From Phycisphaerae bacterium (GTDB lineage Bacteria; Planctomycetota; Phycisphaerae; Phycisphaerales; SM1A02), in assembly GCA_016873315.1 (NCBI GenBank), contig VGXL01000003.1:1-64000 (forward strand): DNA of 64,000 bases. Direction: 5' to 3'. Of this stretch, positions 58,396-64,000 are shown one piece after another. Each line of letters opens with the position of its first letter. Positions within the stretch are counted from its first letter, which is position 1. Both the position numbers and the translations under genes were made by a program. The notes under the pieces are model-generated. The model was not told where the DNA came from. It did no database searches and was given only the letters and a program-made list of their open reading frames with translations.

Positions 58396-59922
58396 ATGTC
58401 GGGCATGGGCTTCAACCTCTCGCAGGGTGCCCGCCTGGGGCAGAACCTGAAACTCTCTCCGCGCATGCTCACGACCATGAGCGTGCTGCAGTTGCCTCTG
58501 GGCGAACTTGAGGAGCGCGTCGAGCAGGAACTGCAAGAGAACATCGCGCTGGAGCGCGCCGAGCCGGATGGAGCATCGTTGGATCCTGTCGATGCCCGGT
58601 CGGACGGACAGGACGCAGGGGACGCCGTGGACGAACGAGCACTCGTTGTCGAGGAGGGCGGTGCGGCAGATTTCGATCGGCTCGATCGGTTCGAGCGTCG
58701 CTTTGGCGAGGACCTCGACAGCGATTCTTGGCGCGAGTCCCGCCGACTCGAGGGTGAGCCCGATGCGCGCAGCGAAGCGATGGCGAACACGCCGGCGCGC
58801 ACGGCGAGTCTTGAGGAACAGCTCCTTGAGCAGTGGATCCTTGTTGATGCCAGCGCGCGCATGACGGCGATCGGACGCGTGTTGGCAGGCTTTGTCGGCG
58901 ATGACGGGCTGCTGCACACGCCCATCGAGTCGATCGCAGAGGCGGCGGCGCCGGTCCTCGATCCGCCGGCGACTCTGGCCGAAGTCCGCGAGGCATCGCG
59001 GCTCTTCCAACATCTGCTTGAGCCGCCGGGAATGGGTGCGCCCGATGTCCGCGAGAGCCTGCTCTCGCAGCTCGATGTCCTGCGAAATCGATCGGGTGAC
59101 GACGATCGCAGCTGGCATGATGCGCGCCTGCTCATCGAGCACCACCTTGAAGACCTTGAGTCCAACCGAATCCCGCGCATCCAAGAGCGGACCGGCATGA
59201 CGACCGCGCAACTCGATGCAGCGCGCGCCATGCTGCAGCATCTGGATCCGTCACCCGCGTCCGGCCTCACCTCGCGCCCAGTGCCAGGAATCCGGCCCGA
59301 TGTGATCGTGACGCACGATGCGGCGACCGATCGTTGGAGTGCGCGACTGGCCGACGGCAGCGAGCCAAGCGTGCGCTTGGCCGAGGAGTATGTGCGCATG
59401 AGCCGTGACCCAAAGGTCGACAAGGCCACGCGCGATCTCATCAAGGTCAACATGCAGCGGGGGAAGTGGTTCATCGAGGCGCTCGGTCAGCGCGGCGCGA
59501 CGCTGTTGCGCGTGGTCGAGCGCGTGATCGATCGGCAGCACGATTGGTTTGAGTTTGGCTCAGGACACCTGAAGCCGCTGCCGATGCTCGAGGTCGCCGC
59601 TGCCATCGGCATGAATGTGAGCACGGTCAGCCGTGCCGTCGCCGGCAAGTGGCTCGAAACTCCTCGCGGTCTGGTCGAGTTACGCCGGTTCTTCACTGGC
59701 GGCACGCACACCGAGCAGGGGGCCGTGTCGTGGGACGCGATCAAGGAACGCTTGCGCGAGGTCGTCGCTGGGGAAGACCGCGCGAAGCCGCTCTCCGACG
59801 AGGCGATCGCCAAGGCGCTCAAGGCCGACGGCATCACGCTCGCACGCCGCACGGTCGTCAAGTACCGCGAGCAGCTGGGGATCCCACCGGCACGACTGCG
59901 CCGGGCGCATCCGGGGACCTGA
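58396..59922 (+). CDS. rpoN: RNA polymerase sigma-54 factor
   Basis: A 508-residue sigma-54. Region I is Gln/Leu-rich (GARLGQNLKLSPRMLTTMSVLQLPLGELEERVEQEL), region II is acidic (about 55-140), the core-binding region follows, an HTH lies near residue 400 (PMLEVAAAIGMNVSTVSRAVAGK), and the RpoN box is ARRTVVKYRE (483-492), one residue off the ARRTVAKYRE consensus. It directs transcription from -24/-12 promoters with AAA+ activators; no such activator is in the window. Confidence 0.96.
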   Translation: MSGMGFNLSQGARLGQNLKLSPRMLTTMSVLQLPLGELEERVEQELQENIALERAEPDGASLDPVDARSDGQDAGDAVDERALVVEEGGAADFDRLDRFERRFGEDLDSDSWRESRRLEGEPDARSEAMANTPARTASLEEQLLEQWILVDASARMTAIGRVLAGFVGDDGLLHTPIESIAEAAAPVLDPPATLAEVREASRLFQHLLEPPGMGAPDVRESLLSQLDVLRNRSGDDDRSWHDARLLIEHHLEDLESNRIPRIQERTGMTTAQLDAARAMLQHLDPSPASGLTSRPVPGIRPDVIVTHDAATDRWSARLADGSEPSVRLAEEYVRMSRDPKVDKATRDLIKVNMQRGKWFIEALGQRGATLLRVVERVIDRQHDWFEFGSGHLKPLPMLEVAAAIGMNVSTVSRAVAGKWLETPRGLVELRRFFTGGTHTEQGAVSWDAIKERLREVVAGEDRAKPLSDEAIAKALKADGITLARRTVVKYREQLGIPPARLRRAHPGT

Positions 59923-59940
59923 GCCGCTAGGCTCCGTCGC

Positions 59941-60813
59941 ATGGCCACCATCTGGTTCGACGGCTCCATCGTCCCGCAGCACGAGGCCAAAGTTTCGGTC
60001 TACGACCACGGTTTGCTCTACGGCGACGGCGTGTTCGAAGGGATCCGTGTGTACGGCGGCCGTGTGTTCAAGATGCAGTCGCACTTGCGACGGCTCTTCG
60101 AGAGCGCCGAGCGCATTCGGTTGTCGATCCCGTACACGCTCGCCGAACTCGAGCAGGCGCTGCGTGACACGGTGCGCACGAGCGGCAAGCCCGATGCGTA
60201 CATCCGCCTGGTCGTGACGCGCGGGGTGGGCACGCTGGGGTTGAACCCGTTCACCTGCCCGATGCCGCATGTGTTCATCATTTGCGACACCATCCAGCTC
60301 TACCCGCCGCAGCTCTACGACACTGGCATGAAGGTGATCGTGGCGAAGCGACCGCGCATTCCGGTGGCCTGCCTGGATCCGGCAATCAAGAGCCTGAACT
60401 ACCTCAACAACATCTTGGCGAAGATCGAGTCGATCGACGCGGGTGTGCTCGAGGCGATCATGCTCAACACCGAAGGTCAGGTCGCCGAATGCACGGGCGA
60501 CAACATCTTCTTGGTCAAGGGTGGAGCGATCGTGACGCCACCGCCCGAAGCTGGGCTCTTGAACGGCGTCACGCGCCGATTCGTCATGGACACGCTCTGC
60601 CCCGCGCTGGGCATCACCTGCACCGAGCGGCACCTGCGACTCGATGATGTCTACGCAGCCGACGAAGTCTTCCTGACAGGAACCGCTGCCGAAGTCATCG
60701 GCGTGAACGCGGTCGGCGACCGGACGATCGGCACCGGCCGAGGCGGCCCGATCACCGCGCGGCTCAGCGCAGAGTTCCGCCGCCGCGTCGCCGCGGGTGC
60801 GCCCGAGGATTGA
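59941..60813 (+). CDS. ilvE: branched-chain amino acid aminotransferase
   Basis: A 290-residue fold-IV PLP aminotransferase, last step of valine, leucine and isoleucine synthesis. FDGSIVPQHEAKVSVYDHGLLYGDGVFEGIR is the family N-terminus; K150 in DPAIKSLNYLNN binds PLP; EAIMLNTEGQVAECTGDNIFLV and FLTGTAAEVIGV line the cofactor site. TAGGCT (59928-59933) ends 7 nt before the ATG, indicating its own leaderless-type promoter after rpoN. D-amino-acid transaminases share the fold, but the motifs favour IlvE. Confidence 0.93.
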   Translation: MATIWFDGSIVPQHEAKVSVYDHGLLYGDGVFEGIRVYGGRVFKMQSHLRRLFESAERIRLSIPYTLAELEQALRDTVRTSGKPDAYIRLVVTRGVGTLGLNPFTCPMPHVFIICDTIQLYPPQLYDTGMKVIVAKRPRIPVACLDPAIKSLNYLNNILAKIESIDAGVLEAIMLNTEGQVAECTGDNIFLVKGGAIVTPPPEAGLLNGVTRRFVMDTLCPALGITCTERHLRLDDVYAADEVFLTGTAAEVIGVNAVGDRTIGTGRGGPITARLSAEFRRRVAAGAPED

Positions 60814-60819
60814 ATCTGC

Positions 60820-61833
60820 GTGCGGTGTCGTTCCTGCCAACACGAACTGTGGAACGTGCGCCCGGGCCCGTGCCCTGAGTGCGGCGAACCCTTCAATCCC
60901 CGCACCGCAGTCTTCGAACGATTCAGCGCGCACTTCTGCTGCCCGCACTGCCTTGAGGCCTACTGGGGCAATGGCACCGACGGCCTGCCGGATCCGCCCG
61001 AGTTCACCTGCGCACGGTGTTCAGGCGCCGTCCGTCTTGAGGAGATGGTGCTTCGACCGGCACCGGGGCAGGAGGGTCGCGAGATCCGGATGGACTTGCA
61101 TCCCTTCGAGAACGCCACCAAGGGAACGCTGCGCAGAACATGGAACACGATCTCGATGGCGATCAGCGATCCCGTCCGACTTGGGCGCTCGCTGCCGCCG
61201 CGACCTGACCTGATGCAGGCGGCGATCTTCGTCGCGATCATCGTTGGCGTCGGCGTCTGCACATCGCTCATTCCCACCATCGTGGGACTGGTGTTCCAGC
61301 TGATCGCTGTCGGTTCAATCGATGTCCTGTCGATGCAGCGCAGCGACGGCGAGTGGATGATCTTCGCGCTGTCCGGCGCGACGGTGGTCGGACCGATGCT
61401 GTACCTCGGCGTGCTCGCCGTGCTTGTCGCGTTCGTGTTGTGCATCGTGCAGCCGCGAGAGCGTGATGCGCCAATGCCAGAACATGTCGCGCAATCGTCA
61501 GAGCCCAGCGCGCAGACATCAGAGCTTGGCGCGCCCACTTCAGAGCATGCCGCGCCAGCGCGGGATCATGTCGGCGCTCGACGCGAGCTGATTCTGCGAC
61601 GCGTCGCCGCGTGCTGGTGCTACGCCAGCGGGGTCGCCGCGCTTGGCGCGCTGCCGTGCGTGGGGGCGTGTGCCTTGCCGCTCGTCGTCTTCATGGCACC
61701 GCGTGTCCTGTTTGAACAACTCGCCGGGGTGGGCGTGCTCAAGCGCACCACAGCGAAGATCCTGACCCTCGTGTGCACGGGACTCGTCCTGGCCACGATC
61801 GTGTGGATGTTCTTCGCCGTGGCGATGAATTGA
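60820..61833 (+). CDS. zinc-ribbon membrane protein, unknown function
   Basis: 337 residues from GTG 60820, 6 nt after ilvE. Two zinc ribbons open the protein: C3-x2-C6 with C18-x2-C21 (CPECGEPF), and FCCPHC with CARC near residues 29-66. About five hydrophobic segments follow (about 130-160, 180-210, 260-290, 310-335). A cytoplasmic loop carries five 7-residue repeats. Similar zinc-ribbon/membrane proteins of unknown role are common in Planctomycetota. It converges with the MATE gene with a 10-nt gap. Confidence 0.8.
   Translation: MRCRSCQHELWNVRPGPCPECGEPFNPRTAVFERFSAHFCCPHCLEAYWGNGTDGLPDPPEFTCARCSGAVRLEEMVLRPAPGQEGREIRMDLHPFENATKGTLRRTWNTISMAISDPVRLGRSLPPRPDLMQAAIFVAIIVGVGVCTSLIPTIVGLVFQLIAVGSIDVLSMQRSDGEWMIFALSGATVVGPMLYLGVLAVLVAFVLCIVQPRERDAPMPEHVAQSSEPSAQTSELGAPTSEHAAPARDHVGARRELILRRVAACWCYASGVAALGALPCVGACALPLVVFMAPRVLFEQLAGVGVLKRTTAKILTLVCTGLVLATIVWMFFAVAMN
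61477..61581 (+). repeat. 21-bp in-frame repeat, five copies
   Basis: Units of 7 codons at 61477, 61498, 61519, 61540 and 61561 encode PEHVAQS, SEPSAQT, SELGAPT, SEHAAPA and RDHVGAR. They form a flexible loop between membrane segments of the zinc-ribbon protein. Confidence 0.8.
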
Positions 61834-61843
61834 TCGTCCTAGG

Positions 61844-63409
61844 TCAGACCTTTGCGCGCGTCCATCCACCGTGCAGGAAGCGCGCCAAGAAGAGCAGTCC
61901 GCGCACGGCGAGCTCGGCGCAGAGCCCGATCCAGATGCCGGTCAGCCCCTTGCCCAGCTTCACGCCAAGGAGCCACGCGAGCGGCAGTCTGAGCCCGTAG
62001 CACGAGACGAAGGTGATCGCGAGCACCCATGTCGTGTCGCCAGCTCCGCGGATGCCGTTGCGAATCACCATCGCCATCGCGAAGAAGATCTGAATCAGGC
62101 CGCAGATGAAGAGCAGCGTGGGCACCTCGCGCAGATGCACGGGGTCCTCGCTGATGATGCGCGTCAGCGGCTCGCCCACGGTCATGAACGCGATGCCAAA
62201 CGCGCCCATGATCGCCATGCCGACCATGTTGCACCGCGAAATCGCGGCGCGCGCTTTCCACGCGCTGCCGGCGCCAAGGAACTGACCAGCGAGCGCGCCC
62301 GCGGCTGTGCCCATCGCGAAGCCCGGCAAGAAGCTGAACGCTTCCCACTGCACGGCGATCATGTGCGCGCCGACCAGACCTTGGCGTGGCACGCCATCGG
62401 TCCCCTCGGCGACGCTGATCATGCCGATGAAGACCATGACGAAGAGGTTGACCGCCCACAGCGTCACGCCCTCGAAAAAGTTGGGGATGCCCACGCGCGC
62501 GATCCGCCAGGTCGTCGTTCGGTCCAGCCGCACATCGTGCCGTTCAAGACGAAGGTCCTTCACGCCGCGCCGGAGGACGCGCCAGGTCATGAGCGCACCG
62601 ACGGCATAGCCGATGCCGGTGCCGATGGCGATGCCCGAGACGCCCCATTCGTTCGCATCGATCCCCAGAAGGTTGGGGAGCCGAACGCTTCCCATGCGCA
62701 TCTCCACGCCCGAGAGCAGAATGCTGAGCACGACGTTCACGACATTGACCCACGCCGCGATCATCGATGGCTTCGTGGTCTCGCCAGCACCGTGCAGGAT
62801 CATGGATCCGATGCTCATGACCGACAGGAACGGCATCGCGAGGGCGTTGATGCGCGTGTACTGAATGCAGAACTCAGCGCTTGGGCCATGCAGCTTGCAC
62901 AGTTCGGCCAGTGGCACGACCGCGAACCAGAGCACGATGCCGACGATCGAGCCCCACGCAAGGCCAAGCGCCAGACCGCGCCCGGCGACCACCTGCGCCT
63001 CGCGCGGATCGCCTGCACCCATCGCGCGCGCGATGATCGCTTGCGCGCCGACACCGACGCCCATGAGCGCAATGCCGATGAACCAACCCACATAGGCGCC
63101 GATCCCGATGCCATCAAGCGCCGGCGTCGCGATGCCATCGGGCAAGCTGCCGGCGACCATCTTGTCGACCAGTCCCACGCACGCTGCCATGACTTGCTGG
63201 AGCAGGACGGGCCACGAGAGCACCCAGATCGCGCGATTGATCGAGAGACCCGCGAGCTTGCCGCTGCGGATCGTGCCCTGATCGTCAAGAGCCGCTTCCG
63301 CCTCGATCACGGCCGAGACGGGACTCATCGGGTCGTCAGGGGAGACGACCGTCGTCGAATCGATCGTTCGATCGCGTTCTGGCGTGGGCGTTGACACGCT
63401 GCGCTGCAC
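61844..63409 (-). CDS. MATE-family efflux transporter
   Basis: 521 residues with about 12 hydrophobic helices in two related halves: SINRAIWVLSWPVLLQQVMAACVGLVDKMVAG opens the first, and FEGVTLWAVNLFVMVFIGMISV the second. RAMGAGDPREAQVVAGRGLALG and GQFLGAGSAWKARAAI are the matched MATE loops. Such proteins export cationic compounds with Na+ or H+. A GTG at 63409 gives a 50-residue acidic cytoplasmic N-terminus; the ATG at residue 28 is an alternative. It follows the HEAT gene by 9 nt. Confidence 0.9.
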   Translation of the reverse strand: MQRSVSTPTPERDRTIDSTTVVSPDDPMSPVSAVIEAEAALDDQGTIRSGKLAGLSINRAIWVLSWPVLLQQVMAACVGLVDKMVAGSLPDGIATPALDGIGIGAYVGWFIGIALMGVGVGAQAIIARAMGAGDPREAQVVAGRGLALGLAWGSIVGIVLWFAVVPLAELCKLHGPSAEFCIQYTRINALAMPFLSVMSIGSMILHGAGETTKPSMIAAWVNVVNVVLSILLSGVEMRMGSVRLPNLLGIDANEWGVSGIAIGTGIGYAVGALMTWRVLRRGVKDLRLERHDVRLDRTTTWRIARVGIPNFFEGVTLWAVNLFVMVFIGMISVAEGTDGVPRQGLVGAHMIAVQWEAFSFLPGFAMGTAAGALAGQFLGAGSAWKARAAISRCNMVGMAIMGAFGIAFMTVGEPLTRIISEDPVHLREVPTLLFICGLIQIFFAMAMVIRNGIRGAGDTTWVLAITFVSCYGLRLPLAWLLGVKLGKGLTGIWIGLCAELAVRGLLFLARFLHGGWTRAKV

Positions 63410-63418
63410 TCGCTGCGA

Positions 63419-64000
63419 TCAGGGCGCGAGACCTGCAGCGGGCGCAGCAGCCGGTTCCGCTGCGGGCGCGGCGTAGGTTGGTCGAGCGGCCGAGGCCAGG
63501 CCGATCGGTGCGCCGGGGATTTCGAAATGCGGACGATCCCAGAAGATCATCCAATCCCAGAGTTCGAGCTCGCGTCTGTAGGTCGGGTAGGTATAGGCGT
63601 TCGCCTGGCGGAACCGATCGTCGATCGGTTGCAACGCGTACCACTCAAGCCACTTCGTTCGATCCGTTCCGAAGTCGCGGCCGGTGATCATCCACAGGCT
63701 TTGGGACGCCGCCAGATTCACGCACAGTTCAGGCTGGTCGAGTGCGGCGATCAGGGCTTGCACCACGCTGTCTTCCGGGTACTGGCCGAGCGCAATGGCG
63801 AGCTCAGCCCGCACATCCGTCTCTTCAGTTTCTTCCAACAGCCGGGTCCAGAGTTGGTCGACGATTTCGCGATGGTGCAGTCGCTGCAGGCCGCGCGCCG
63901 CGGCCACGCGAACAGGCACCGCCGCATCCTTGAGCTGCAGCGCGATGAGCTTCGCCTCGGACGGCTGGGCAAAGCGAGCCAAGCACTCGATCGCAGCGGC
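63419..64000 (-). CDS. HEAT-repeat protein, 5' part beyond the window
   Basis: The frame is open to the right edge (193 codons visible, C-terminus complete). It has HEAT/PBS-lyase-type helical repeats: AKLIALQLKDAAVPVRVAAARGLQRL and VRAELAIALGQYPEDSVVQALIAAL. Then come a Trp-rich segment (LWDWMIFWDRPHFEIPG) and an Ala/Pro-rich tail. It probably serves as a protein-binding scaffold. The MATE gene follows in the same direction. The N-terminus, and so any signal peptide, cannot be seen. Confidence 0.8.
   Translation of the reverse strand, partial: AAAIECLARFAQPSEAKLIALQLKDAAVPVRVAAARGLQRLHHREIVDQLWTRLLEETEETDVRAELAIALGQYPEDSVVQALIAALDQPELCVNLAASQSLWMITGRDFGTDRTKWLEWYALQPIDDRFRQANAYTYPTYRRELELWDWMIFWDRPHFEIPGAPIGLASAARPTYAAPAAEPAAAPAAGLAP

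Noticed and set aside
61871-63394. 507-codon plus frame across the MATE gene
   Set aside because: Antisense shadow; the minus-strand frame has helices and MATE motifs, while the plus frame is a charged, His/Asp/Arg-rich string.
1-64000. tRNA genes, insertion sequences, phage or integrase genes
   Set aside because: I looked for T-loop signatures (GTTCGAATC-like with paired arms), transposase motifs and terminal inverted repeats and saw none; a tRNAscan-SE run would settle the tRNA question.

Overview
The window is GC-rich bacterial chromosome, almost fully coding, and most likely comes from a member of the Planctomycetota close to Phycisphaerae. The inference rests on gene content: a PEP-CTERM-type exported protein ending in a VPAPG anchor, a secreted protein closed by two dockerin-like DVNGDG...GADLG repeats, a biosynthetic SpeA, giant AsmA-like and LptC/OstA-like proteins, Gfo/Idh/MocA with a Tat signal, and a Gram-negative lipopolysaccharide/Kdo gene set. 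I see no rRNA, tRNA, CRISPR array, transposase or phage genes.

Layout. 1-2.3 kb: a response regulator, a small unknown protein, a 37-bp tandem array and an LpxL-type acyltransferase on the minus strand. 2.3-10.4 kb: a coiled-coil membrane protein (-), then rpsT, a CPBP protease, kdsC and a 1012-residue LptC/OstA-like protein (+), facing an MsbA-like ABC exporter (-). 10.4-20 kb: a secreted EEP-family nuclease (+) facing a translationally coupled minus operon asmA-like / LOG / lipoprotein / pssA / trpB. 20-31 kb: an SDR, a TPR lipoprotein, valS plus a zincin lipoprotein, an alpha/beta hydrolase with rsmD, a toroid-fold protein and speA. 31-43.5 kb: PEP-CTERM protein, kdsD, scpA, dacB, rpsB-tsf, a phosphohexomutase with a KAP-like NTPase, thiS-thiG, a lipoprotein and an NhaD-type antiporter. 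43.6-52 kb: NHL-repeat protein / YtkA-like lipoprotein / di-haem peroxidase, a choice-of-anchor-B secreted protein, a sulfatase-modifying-fold protein and a MocA oxidoreductase. 52-56 kb: PIN-TRAM protein, HD-GYP protein and ApbE (-). 56-64 kb: SRP RNA, dnaX with a frameshift signal, recR, rpoN, a branched-chain aminotransferase, a zinc-ribbon membrane protein, a MATE transporter and a HEAT-repeat protein cut by the window edge.

How the genes fit together. An envelope theme runs through the window: Kdo synthesis (kdsC, kdsD), lipid A acylation (lpxL-like), LPS export (msbA-like, LptC/OstA-like), phospholipid synthesis (pssA), AsmA-like lipid-handling protein, dacB, and many lipoproteins. A second group is information processing: rpsT, rpsB-tsf, valS, rsmD, SRP RNA, dnaX-recR, scpA, rpoN.

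The two most notable signals are regulatory. (1) At least 18 genes on both strands, plus one tiny leader ORF, have a TANNNT box whose last T lies only 6-9 nt before the start codon, usually without a Shine-Dalgarno sequence. This is the signature of leaderless mRNAs. Downstream operon genes and a minority of first genes instead use overlaps or Shine-Dalgarno sites. (2) dnaX ends in A AAA AAA TGA followed by a stem-loop, and the -1 frame continues for 147 codons into a tau-like C-terminus: a programmed frameshift making gamma and tau. No clearly new multi-gene system was found.
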